64,000 bases of DNA from positions 8,792,668 through 8,856,667 of the forward strand of contig OY821519.1 in NCBI GenBank assembly GCA_963682025.1. The letters run 5' to 3'. The position numbers were made by a program, and so were the translations under genes. This document shows positions 55,001 through 63,930 of this stretch, piece by piece (position 1 is the stretch's first letter; every line of letters starts with the position of its first letter). This DNA is from Cordilura impudica (lineage: Eukaryota; Arthropoda; Insecta; Diptera; Scathophagidae). The notes under the pieces are model-generated. The model saw nothing but the letters and a program-made list of their open reading frames with translations. It did no database searches and was not told the DNA's origin.

Positions 55001-58000
55001 ACGGTTGTTTCAACACAGCCATGTTGAATCAACCGTTGCCTGGTGTGTAGGCAGCATTAGATCCAACTAGACATAGAAAATAAGCATAAACCATATTTAA
55101 GTGGCATTGCTATTAATATTTTTGTCTTCGTATTAGAAAAAGTTCATATTGGCTGCTATATTTATATGGGGACTAGGTTGAAAAATGGACCGATCCTGAC
55201 CATACTTGGTAAGATCACTCATTTTTTTAAAAAATACATACAAACCAAATTTGAGAGAAATCTGTGCAATACTTTTATATTTTGATATTTAAGTGGAGAT
55301 CGGGAATAAGCTTCATATGGGGGCTATGACTAAGAATCGCCCAATAGGGTTTTTTTTGGATTACTGATAAAAGGATGTAATAAACGCACACAAACCCAAT
55401 TTGGCCGATATCTGAATGATAATTTGAATATTATGGCAATTTAATTCGATCTCATATGGGTCATTTGTATGTGGACTAAGTCTGAACAATTTCAATAGCC
55501 TTCATCCTATGGCCGATAGAAACTCATATTCAAAATTTCATCCAAATATATTCATATTTGCGACCTGTAGTTTGATTACAATGTTTACATGGACACACAG
55601 ACGGATGGGCGGACTGACGGACATAGCTAAATTGACTCAGAAAGTGATTCTGAGTCGACCGGTGTAATAAAAGTTGGGTCTAGGTCAAATATGTTTGGTA
55701 GTTACAAACAGCAGCACAACGTCATTATACCCTGACCACATTGTGGTATAGGGTATAAAAATTTGTGGATAAACTTTATTGTATTCGTTAAAAAAGCGTT
55801 CAGTGATACCAAGATTAAATAAATGAGCCAAGAATAATTTGTATCGCTCTAAATTAATATAGATAGATGGAGGATACGGATATTGAAAAATTTGTTATCA
55901 AGAACTCATTAAATTAAAAACACCAGAGAACTCTTATTGAATAAAAGCCTCCGTATATGTATTTTTTTTTTTTTTTTTGATGATACGGCCATACGGATGG
56001 CTAGAGGCATAACAAGCAATATTTAGCATAGGTCTTAGTACTAAAAACTCTACACCTTTTCCAATTGTATTTCAGAAAACAGCAATTAATTGGTTTAAGA
56101 AAATATCAATAGATTTTTCGAAATTATCAAATTTTTTTAGAAAACATCAATCGATTTTCAGAAATTATCAAATGTATTTTAGAAAAAATTACAAAAATAT
56201 ATTTCAGAAAATACATTGCGGTCGGAGGTCTTTGTTATTATTGGCATATAATTTAATATTTATTTTCAGGTTATTCCTTTCTTGTAACTTGGATTACCTC
56301 ATTTGTTATGGTTATTGTCCATGAACGAGTGCCTGATATGAAACGTTATCCTCCATTGCCCGATATATTTCTTGATAATGTTCCACACATTCCGTGGGCA
56401 TTTCATATGTGTGAAATTACCGGCACCCTATTGTTTAGCATTTGGGCTTGTGTTTGCATCTTCCACAAATATCGCATGGTTTTGTTGAGAAGATTTTTTG
56501 CACTGGCTGGTACAGTGTTTCTATTGCGTTGTGTTACCATGTTGATAACATCATTAAGTGTACCGGGTACACATTTACAATGCAATCAAAATGATTATGC
56601 CATCGACGATACGGCGTAAGTATAAAAAATCGTTGCTGTAACAACAAATTACGCTGACAGTTATCAGTAATATAAAATATTATAAAAATCTTCTTTTCAG
56701 CTTAACGCTTTCAGAAGCTTTATATTTGCGCATCTCAAGAGCTTACACTATTTGGAGTGGTTTGGGTATGTCCATACAAGGTGTTCGAACATGTGGCGAT
56801 TATATGTTCAGTGGTCATACTGTGGCCCTAACGCTATTAAATTTCTTTATAACTGAATGTAAGTATAATATAAATGAAAAATCATTTTAATAACAATAAA
56901 AAAAAATATTGAAAAATTTGTTAGAAAAAAGGCTTAAAGAATTGAAAAAAATTTTGGAACTATTTAGTAAAATATATATCTCCGTTTAGGGACAAACCGA
57001 TAAGAGTAAATCTATACATTTGTTAATTTTTATACCCTCCACACCTCAGGGACAGAGGGTATATATAGGTTTGTCATTCCGTTTGTAACGTATCGAAAAA
57101 CTAATTTCCGACCCCATAAAGTCTATATATTCTTGATCCGTAACACAGCTCGAGTCGATATAGCGATGTCCGTCTGTCTGTTGAAATCATATTCATTCAC
57201 AAAAAACCATGTTAACTAGATAAAGTTACGGTAATAGCATTGCCATTATTCCCACCAGGTTGATATTTAAAATGGGTTAAATCGGGCATCACTGTGCTTA
57301 GATACGAGCAAAAATATGCAGATACCTCTAAAAAAAACGTAAAACCAAGTGTGTTTGTTGTAATATTTTAGTGGTTGAACATAATAGTTCACAGTTAAGA
57401 AAAAAAAAACAAAAAACAAACTCAACTACCATGCGCTATGTTAGTAGTATTGCCACATATTTTTTTTATCGTTATCACGATATAATAAAAAAAATCGCCA
57501 ATATGAAAGAAAAAATATAATCCCTAATGAAAAACGAAAAATGAAAATTGAAAAATGAAAATTGAAAAATGAAAATTGAAAAATGGAAAATGAAAAATAG
57601 AAAATGGATAATGAAAATGAAAATAAAAAACGAAGAATTAAAAATGAAAAATGAAAAGTGAAAAATAAAAAACTAAAAATGAAAAATGAGAAATGAAAAA
57701 CCAAAAATGAAAAATTAAAAATGGAAAATGAAAAATAAAAAACGAAAAATGAAAAGTGAAAAATGGAAAATTAAAATTGAAAAATTAAAAATGAAAATTG
57801 AAAATGAAAAATGAAAAATGCAAAATGAGAAATTAAAATTGAAAAATGATTAATGAATACTAAAAAACTTAAAACGAAAAATGAAAAGTGAAAAATTAAA
57901 AATGAAAAATGAAAACCAAAACATTAAAATTGAAAAATGAAAAATAAATAATGAGAAATGAGAAATGAAAAATCAAAAATTAAAAATCAAAAATGAAAAA

Positions 58001-61000
58001 TTAAAAATGAAAAGTGAAAAATTAAAAATTAAAAACGAAAAATGAAAAGTGAAAAAAAAAAAAAATAAAATTGAAAAATGAATAATGAAAAATGGAAACT
58101 GAATAATGAAAAATGGAAACTGAATAATGAAACATTAAAAACGGCAAATGAAAAATGAAAAGTGAAAAATGAAAATTGATAAATGAAAAATGAGAAATTA
58201 AAATTGAAAAATGAAAAATTATACCCTCCACACCTCAGTGGCAGAGGGTATATATAGGTTTGTCATTCCGTTTGTAACGCATCAAAAATCTAATTTCCGA
58301 CCACATAAAGTCTATATATTCTTGATCCTTAACACAGCTCGAGTCGATATAGCGATGACCGTCTGTCTGTTGAAATCACGCGCATTCACAAAAAACCATT
58401 TTAACTGGGTAAAGTTACGATAATAGCATTAGCCATTATTCCCACCAGGTTGGTATTTAAAATGGGTTAAATCGGGCATCACTGTGCTTAGATACGAGCA
58501 AAATTATGCAGATACCTCTAAAAAAAAACATAAAACCAAGTGTGTTTGTTGTAATATTTTAGTGGTTGAACGTAGTAGTTGTACAATAACATTCACAGAT
58601 AAAAAAAAAAAACAAAAAAATTATGAAATCATACCAACAAACTCAACTACCATGAGCTATGTTAGAGTATTGCCACATATTTTTTATCGTTATCACGATA
58701 TAATAAAAAAAAATCGCCAATATGAAAGAAAAAACAAGAAAATTGTCGTCGGTCTAGACCGACTATGTGATACCCTATACCATGCGTTTAGAGACCCTAT
58801 CTCATAAGACGAACTAACTGGACATAGAAAATAAGCATAAACCAAATTTGAGTGGGATTTTTATTAAATTTTTTTGGCTGCAGATATGAAAAAGTTTATA
58901 TCGGATGCTATATCTATATGGGACTAGGCCCAAAAATGGACCGATCCTGACTATTTTTGGTAAAGTCTCTTGTATTTTGCAAAACTATATACAAACAAAA
59001 GTTGAGAAGAATCAGTGCAATATTTTTGTTTTTTGATAGATTTAAGTGAAGATCGGGAAGCAGCTCTATGTGGGGCCTATGACTAAGAGTTGTTCCATAG
59101 GTATCATTTTTGGACTACTCATTAATGGATGTAATAAACGCATACAAACCCAATTTGAGTAAGATCTATATGACAATTTGGATCTTATGGCAATTTATGT
59201 CGATTTCATAGGGGTCATTTGTATGGGGGCTAGGTCTGAACATGGACCGATTCCCACCAATTTCAATAGCGTTCATCCTATGGCCGATAAAAGCTTATAA
59301 ACCAATTTTCATCAAAATATATTTATATTTGGGACCTGCAGTTTGATTACAAAGTTTACATGGACACACACACGGACGGACGGACGGACGGACGGACATC
59401 GTTAAATCGAATCAGTTAGTGGTTCCGATTCGATCGGTATAATAAAAGATGGGTCTAGGTCAAATATTTTTGGTAGTTACAAACAGCAGCACAAAGTCAT
59501 TATACCCAAACCACATAGTGGTATAGGGTATAAATATAATCCCTAATGAAAAAGGAAAAATGAAAATTGAAAAATGAAAATTGAAAAATGGAAAATGAAA
59601 ACTGAAAAATTGAAAATGAAAATTTTAAAATGAAAAATGAAAAATTTTAAATGAATAATGAAAAATGAAAAACGAAAAATGAAAAGTGAAAAATAAAAAA
59701 TGAAAATGAAAATGAAAAATTAAAAGTAAAAAATAAAAAACGAAGAATTAAAAATGAAAAATGAAAAATAAAAAATTAAAAGTGAAAAATAAAAAACTAA
59801 AATAGAAAAATGAAAAATGAGAAATGAAAAATCAAAAATTAAAAATGGAAAATGAAAAATTAAAAATGGAAAATGAAAAATTAATAATGAAACCTAAAAA
59901 ACGAAAAATGAAAAACGAAAAATGAAAAGTGAAAAGAGAAAAATAAAAAATTAAATTTTAAAAATAAGAAATTAATAAAGAAAAATTAAAAATTAAAAAC
60001 GAAAAATGAAAAGTGAACATTGAAAATGAAAAATGCAAAATGAGAAATTTAAATTGAAAAATGAAAAATGAGTAATGAAAAATAAAAAATTTAAAACGAA
60101 AAATGAAAACTAAAACATTAAAATTGAAAAATGAAAAATGAATAATGAGAATTGAAGAATCAAAAATGAAAAATCAAAAATGAAAAATTAAAAATGAAAA
60201 ATAAAAAATGAAAAATAAAAAATGAAAAGTGAAAAATAAAAAATGAAAAATTAAAAACGAAAATGAAAAGTGAAAAATAAAAAATTAAAATTGAAAAATG
60301 AATAATGAAAAATGGAAACTGAATAATGAAACATTAAAAACGAGAAATGAAAAATAAAAATTGAAAATTTAAGAATGAAAAATGAGAAATTAAAATGAAA
60401 AATGAGAAAAATAATAAAAAAATAAATGAATAATGAAAAATAAAAAATTACAAATGGAAAATAAAAAATGAAAAATGAATAGCGAAAAATTCAAAATTAA
60501 CCGGTTGAAATGATAATTAATAATAACTATTTTTATATTAGCAGAGCCCCTGCAATTGATTGCTATAAGTGATACATAGATGACGCTTTCTGTTTGATTT
60601 AAAAAAATGCCATAAAAAAATCTTTAATTACTAGATATTTACACATCTCCCCTGTGATCGGACACACATGATTTTTTTTTTACTGGTTGGGCTAAAATTT
60701 TGGTTGCTACTATATTTTTTGTTCTTTATATAACTTTTGTGGTTGGGGAGCCAACATGATTTCATTGGATAGAATTACTTTATGTACTATTTTACTATGT
60801 ATATTCTTTTTATGTAGTATAAGTATATAGTATAGTATTTTATTTTAAGTTTCTTATTCAGGAGTATTGCTATGCAATACAGTTTATTGGCCTTGGTGAC
60901 TTTTTGTATTATAATGAATTATACAATTCAATATCAATTTAAATTATGTTTTTCTTTTATATTTTTATGTTTAAATACATTTTATAAATAATAATTATAT

Positions 61001-61706
61001 TTTTGTTTTTCCAGATACTCCACGTAATTTATACTTTCTTCACACCTTAAGTTGGCTATTAAATATGTTTGGCATCTTCTTTATTTTGGCTGCCCATGAA
61101 CACTACTCCATTGATGTTTTTGTGGCTTTTTATATAACATCTCGTTTATTTCTATACTATCACACATTGGCCAATAATCAAGCATTAATGCAACGTGATT
61201 CGAATCGTACTCGCATTTGGTTTCCAATGTTCAGTTACTTTGAAAGTTCCGTTGATGGTATTATACCCAATGAATTTAATTCGGTGGGTGAAATTATCGA
61301 TCAACTGCTACATTTGCTAATGGAAGTGAAGGATAGTGTTATGATGACAGCTCATCGGTTTTGGTTGGAAGCTCCACACATTAACATGTCCTCACGGAAT
61401 GTATTTTTTGTTCCGAGGAGCGGCGTTTTAACAACTAAACAACGTAATGCGGCTACTTCTACAACCTGTACAGCCAATAACACACCCACTACATCTAAGG
61501 TCGACTTTGGGCGCAACGATATAGCTACTATAACACATCCAATGTCATCAACCATAACAAGTGATAATGGATCGATTGTCAGAGAAGATAGTCACAATAG
61601 TAAAAACAGAAATTTAAAAATTATTGAAAATTCACAAAGTGATATCCAGCAATCTCTAACAAATAACAATATCCAAAATGATAGAAGTACCAAGAAAACA
61701 ATGTAA
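46037..61706 (+). CDS. SMSr: SMSr / SAMD8, sphingomyelin synthase-related protein, four coding exons
   Basis: SMSr/SAMD8 makes ceramide phosphoethanolamine from ceramide and phosphatidylethanolamine in the ER and restrains ER ceramide (established for SAMD8/SMSr). Exons are 46037-46700, 56270-56615, 56701-56858 and 61015-61706, GT/AG. The total is 1860 nt, 619 residues. The start is the ATG of [12 protein letters not shown] domain (about residues 45-115: [17 protein letters not shown] through [13 protein letters not shown]) is followed by a His/Asn-rich linker and a Cys-rich patch ([18 protein letters not shown]). Hydrophobic membrane segments begin with [17 protein letters not shown]. The PAP2-like catalytic core shows [10 protein letters not shown] with His376 and [16 protein letters not shown] with His419 and Asp423, the expected His-His-Asp triad. 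The C-terminal 140 residues are a polar tail longer than in vertebrate SAMD8. Introns 1 (9.6 kb) and 3 (4.2 kb) are expanded by repeats. Confidence 0.95.
47389..47715 (-). repeat. Family C repeat, copy C3
   Basis: A minus-strand copy from 'ctataatattaataggctag' to 'ttgtgaattggctaagctga'. The distal CCAGCCC end is missing. The sequence 'aaagtatgtttgtttgtatg' lies just outside at 47345 and has a counterpart outside copy C4. Confidence 0.8.
47812..48510 (-). pseudogene. Second Tc1-like relic
   Basis: On the minus strand the blocks CCAGAGTTGATTAAAATAAT, AAATCTTAACCGTTATTTAA and GGCAAGAATAAAGTTTTATG match 7200-7370 of the Tc1-like element. The rest has lost most of the transposase. It keeps a terminal block GTGACAATACGATGGAAAC at 47812. 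It is more decayed than the first copy. Confidence 0.75.
48765..48965 (+). repeat. Fragment of repeat family A
   Basis: 'catgttcagacctagtcccc' through 'cctatcaaaaacaaaaagat' matches the middle of A3 (22078-22290) with many substitutions. Both ends are missing; it is an old copy. A further scrap (GAGTGGAATTTTTATTAA) lies at 49180. Confidence 0.75.
49232..49732 (+). repeat. Family C repeat, copy C4 (most complete)
   Basis: It starts ATCTAGCAGAGTCCAGCCCT followed by CGAAATTCGAG, a 13-bp palindrome CTCGAAATTCGAG. It passes ACACACACAGCATTGTATAA and ends CTTGCCTATTAATGTTATAG. About 500 bp, non-coding. Confidence 0.82.
49878..50232 (-). repeat. Family A repeat, internally deleted copy A5
   Basis: It starts (plus strand) CAAGTAAGGAAAGGATAGTC with TCTAGACCGACTATGCGATA, then jumps to the distal half ('gcgatgtgtattcgctaaat') and ends 'ggtagctacaaacatattgt'. 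The TATACCC terminus is missing. Confidence 0.78.
50560..51140. other. GC-richer unclassified island in SMSr intron 1
   Basis: The composition contrasts with the flanks ('cgaatctccggaggcgcctc', 'cacgttaccggatcatgtg', 'gacagccggtcgcttgaaac'). It ends in a pyrimidine tract of CCTAC-type repeats (51101-51140). No coding frame has a recognisable domain. It is probably part of an unknown transposable element. Confidence 0.5.
52578..53687 (+). repeat. INE-1-like family B, copy B1, with 7-bp satellite
   Basis: It starts ATACCCTCCATACCTTAGTG, contains 'gaccgtctgtccgcctgtct' (52709) and 'accatatattttcttgatca', and ends with the hairpin AAATTCGGCACAGCCGAATTT (53653-53673, quoted in two parts: AAATTCGGC ACA, GCCGAATTT), then AACACTCTTACTTG. 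An (AAAAATT)n-like satellite of about 380 bp (52985-53368) sits inside it. Confidence 0.87.
52985..53368. repeat. 7-bp satellite (TTAAAAA)n
   Basis: More than 40 near-perfect TTAAAAA units, with one stretch of TTATAAA variants (53044-53085) and one of alternating TTACAAA/TTAAAAA dimers (53092-53160). The clustered variants suggest local amplification of higher-order units. Confidence 0.95.
53700..54199 (-). repeat. INE-1-like family B, copy B2 (opposite orientation to B1)
   Basis: On the minus strand it starts TATACCCTCCATACCACTGT, then 'accccataaactatatattt' and 'cttgattct'. It continues with diverged sequence to about 53700, where it meets the 3' end of B1. B1 and B2 thus form an inverted pair with TATACCCTCC tips facing outwards. 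Confidence 0.78.
54413..55758 (-). repeat. INE-1/DINE-1-like family A, copy A6, interrupted by a MITE
   Basis: It starts (plus strand) CAAGTAAGAAATTTATAGTC with the palindrome area GTCGTTCTAGGCCGAC. It contains 'cacagacggatgggcggact' and ends ACATTGTGGTATAGGGTATA. A 568-bp MITE is inserted at 54489-55056. Confidence 0.88.
54489..55056. mobile_element. 568-bp PIF/Harbinger-like element with TTA target duplication and MADF remnant
   Basis: The left end TGCTGCCTACACACCAGGCA continues as ACGGTTG. The right end is CAACCGTTGCCTGGTGTGTA followed by GGCAGCA. The inverted repeats are perfect over about 27 bp. TTA lies at 54486-54488 and 55057-55059, and the interrupted family-A copy shows that TTA was duplicated. 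The GGCAACGGTTG motif recurs internally several times. On the minus strand the interior encodes [18 protein letters not shown] and, in another frame, [20 protein letters not shown], which together resemble the start of a MADF domain, the accessory protein of Harbinger elements. Confidence 0.88.
57031..57520 (+). repeat. Family B 5' part, copy B4
   Basis: TATACCCTCCACACCTCAGG, 'ttccgaccccataaagtcta', 'gatgtccgtctgtctgttga', to 'cgccaatatgaaagaaaaaa'. The 3' hairpin end is absent; a TGAAAAA-type microsatellite follows directly. Confidence 0.87.
57521..58219. repeat. TGAAAAA-type microsatellite block 1
   Basis: About 700 bp of imperfect 7- and 14-mers (TGAAAAA, TGAAAATTGAAAAA). Apparent Phe-rich frames on the minus strand (57441-57704, 58022-58231) are artefacts of this repeat. 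Confidence 0.95.
58220..58734 (+). repeat. Family B 5' part, copy B5 (near-duplicate of B4)
   Basis: It starts TATACCCTCCACACCTCAGT and follows B4 closely all the way to 'aatcgccaatatgaaagaaa', where family-A copy A7 is inserted. B4 and B5 appear to be products of a local tandem duplication. Confidence 0.88.
58735..59534 (-). repeat. INE-1/DINE-1-like family A, copy A7 (cleanest copy with known empty site)
   Basis: The plus strand reads CAAGAAAATTGTCGTCGGTC with TAGACCGACTATG at the left and CACATAGTGGTATAGGGTAT then AAA at the right. It lies between 'gaaagaaaaaa' and 'tataatccctaatg', which are adjacent in the uninterrupted duplicate at 57508-57530. The 800-bp body includes 'cggacggacggacggacgg' (59377). 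Confidence 0.93.
59535..60490. repeat. TGAAAAA-type microsatellite block 2
   Basis: About 950 bp, same type as block 1. It begins TATAATCCCTAATGAAAAAG exactly as block 1 begins, supporting duplication of the B-plus-satellite unit. Confidence 0.95.
60490..60680 (-). repeat. Family D terminal part, copy D5
   Basis: TTAACCGGTTGAAATGATAA, TTAGCAGAGCCCCTGCAATT, 'gatgacgctttctgtttgat', then AGATATTTACACATCT and CCCCTGTGATCGGACACACA. The distal D end (CGCTG side) is replaced by family B sequence in this composite. Confidence 0.87.
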
Positions 61707-62640
61707 TAAATAAAAATAAAAAACAACAACAGACAAAGCGCAAATCAAAATATGAAAAAATAGTTGTTATTTTCCCCAAGTATTATATGTTTTATAGCTT
61801 CTATTCTCTTTCTCTAATATATATCTACGAATTAAATCTATAAATATCTATTAAAATTAAATGCTACCAAAGAATGTAGTATTTTGTTGTTTTCGTTAAA
61901 AACCATAATCATACGATTCCTGAACAAAGTTTATATTGTTATTAAGCTAAGCTTACTTATTATTAACATTCCGATAAGAGCAGTAAATCCCTCCTTTAGT
62001 TAAATTGATTTTTATTACAGCCTTTGATTACAAATCTCTTCACTTCCGACTGATTTTTAAATATTAAGATTTGTTTCTTTTCAATTTCTCAGTAAATTTA
62101 TATCAGGGGACCTATATTTTTAGATAATGTTCATTAGAGTGAAATTTTTGTTTGAATTTTAGTTTCAATTGTCTAATGTTTTTTTTCTAGATAAATATTG
62201 AATTATAAAAAAAATTAAGTCTTTCTTATGCACAACAAAATTTTTAGTATGATAAATTTTAGTAACGTTTAGTAAATGAATTTTTTGTTTTTCTAACTGA
62301 TAACTTATTTTTCCGTTGGGTTATACAAATTATACAAAACATGTTTTTTTAATATTAATTTTTTAGATAAAAAATATACATAGATATTTAAATGCCCCTA
62401 CATTTTATTAATGAATTATTTTAAACTTATGAAATCATGGCATTTGTAGTGAAAAATTATTAATGAAAATATTTATATTTTAATATTCTATTAAAACGAA
62501 CGTTAAACTAGTTTAAGATAATGTCTATATTTATAATGAAGAAATATATGAAATTCTTATTTGAATTTTATGCTGATAATAAAAACATCTCATTTAATTT
62601 GGTGGTATAAACCAAAATGCTTTATTTTGTATTCTTTAAT
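61707..62640 (+). other. SMSr 3' untranslated region and flank
   Basis: Several AATAAA signals overlap or follow the stop codon (61705-61720). Farther on, AT-rich DNA without a gene. Confidence 0.55.
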
Positions 62641-63511
62641 ATGATGTGGGAATTATTATAAGAATAACTAACGTTACATAAAAAAAATAATAACGAAATA
62701 TAATATTGCACTTAAGCGATAGCAAATATAAACGTTTCCACGACTGTCGGTTCTATGTACCGAAACGGCCCGGATCCCCAAGGACTGTCAATTCTTGAAA
62801 CTGCGAAAAGTTAAGTATGTTTATGTTTTGCTTATTTTCATCCATGAAACAGCACTTTCCAGCTGGCCTGCCCCAAATTCTAAACGCCCAAATCCACTCA
62901 TTTTAGTCCCAGTAACATATTAACCCCATCGAGGCGGACCAATATGAAGAACTGGACTTAGATCAGTCATCGAAACCAACAGAAGAATAACAAGAAAATA
63001 CATGCAAAATGTATCTATAATTATTTTATGATTTAAGAAATATTGATCACCGATCACTGCTTTTTTTGCATTGTTACATTTTCTATATTATAATTAAAAA
63101 ATCAATCACATTTTCTTCGTATCCTTGGAATTGCAAAAAAAAATTTTTAATTTTTTAATTTCATTATGCAAATATAAAAAAATATAAATTTTCCATTTTA
63201 AGGTTTTACCGCAATTTGTATAATTAAAATTAATAAAAAAAAATAAAACTAAGCGATTATTATAGACAAAAATTCTCTACTTTTTCTAGGAAATCATGTC
63301 AGCAGTTTTCTTTCTCAAAATTGTGACGATTGTGACGAAGAACTTGTAACAAAAAATTTAGCCATTTTAGAAATTTTTCTTTTTTTAATCATGGAAATTT
63401 GCCAAAAATCTCAATGTCAAAATAAATAAAAAATAAATACAAATAATTGACGTAACGTCGGAAAAATATGTATGTAATATAAATAAATACGTTTTTTTTT
63501 ATTTTCACTAA
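62641..63511. other. Intergenic DNA with a GC-richer patch
   Basis: The patch at 62743-62960 includes 'gaaacggcccggatccccaa' and 'cagctggcctgccccaaatt'. The latter resembles 'tagttggcctgctccaaatt' at 42019, so a dispersed repeat is likely. No gene is recognised. Confidence 0.5.
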
Positions 63512-63930
63512 CAAAGCCCAGCCCTCGAAATTCGAGTGCAAATTCTAGGAAATTTTATTTTTCTCTTTCAATGTTTTTTTTATATAAAATTTATGAATAT
63601 TTAAATAAAACAAATTAAATTGTGAATTTTTAAATAAAATTCATTAAATATCAATATAAATATTCGTTGAAAACATATATAACTGGATTTGTTAATAAAT
63701 AATTTTTTAAATGTATGCTAATCAATTTTAGCCAGTTCACAATTCAACACAAATTTACTAAAATGAATTTTACTCCATAAAAATATACCAAATGCTGCAA
63801 ATCTGTAAATATGGTGTACATCTGCAAAGAAATACCTTTAAAATGGTATATTTTTCTGTCAAAATCAGTTGGTAATTGAAGGTCTAAAATATGTCACAAA
63901 AAATCACCTTGCATATTAATATTATAGATT
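63512..63930 (+). repeat. Family C repeat, copy C5
   Basis: It starts ACTAACAAAGCCCAGCCCTC then GAAATTCGAGTGCAAATTC, and ends CACCTTGCATATTAATATTA with TAG. The middle is shorter than in C4. Confidence 0.82.

Larger units (their letters stand above)
46701..56269 (+). other. Repeat-filled intron 1 of SMSr (9.6 kb)
   Basis: It contains family C copies, a Tc1 relic, family A and B copies, a satellite and a Harbinger-like MITE, each listed separately. Stretches 46701-47337, 50236-52577 and 55760-56269 have no recognised feature apart from a poly-T run (47081-47097) and a C-rich pyrimidine tract (51101-51140). Confidence 0.8.
56859..61014 (+). other. Repeat-filled intron 3 of SMSr (4.2 kb)
   Basis: It is almost wholly a composite of family B, microsatellite, family A and family D tail (57031-60680). 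Short unique parts flank it at 56859-57030 and 60681-61014. Confidence 0.85.

Noticed and set aside
2596..59534. Families A and B considered as tRNA-derived SINEs
   Set aside because: No A/B-box promoter or poly-A tail; instead they have fixed 5' TATACCC, 3' hairpins and CTTACTTG ends, which fit Helitron-type elements better.
6735..60680. Microsatellite-cored repeats considered as CRISPR-like arrays
   Set aside because: Units are 7-14 bp and contiguous, without unique spacers, in a eukaryotic genome.
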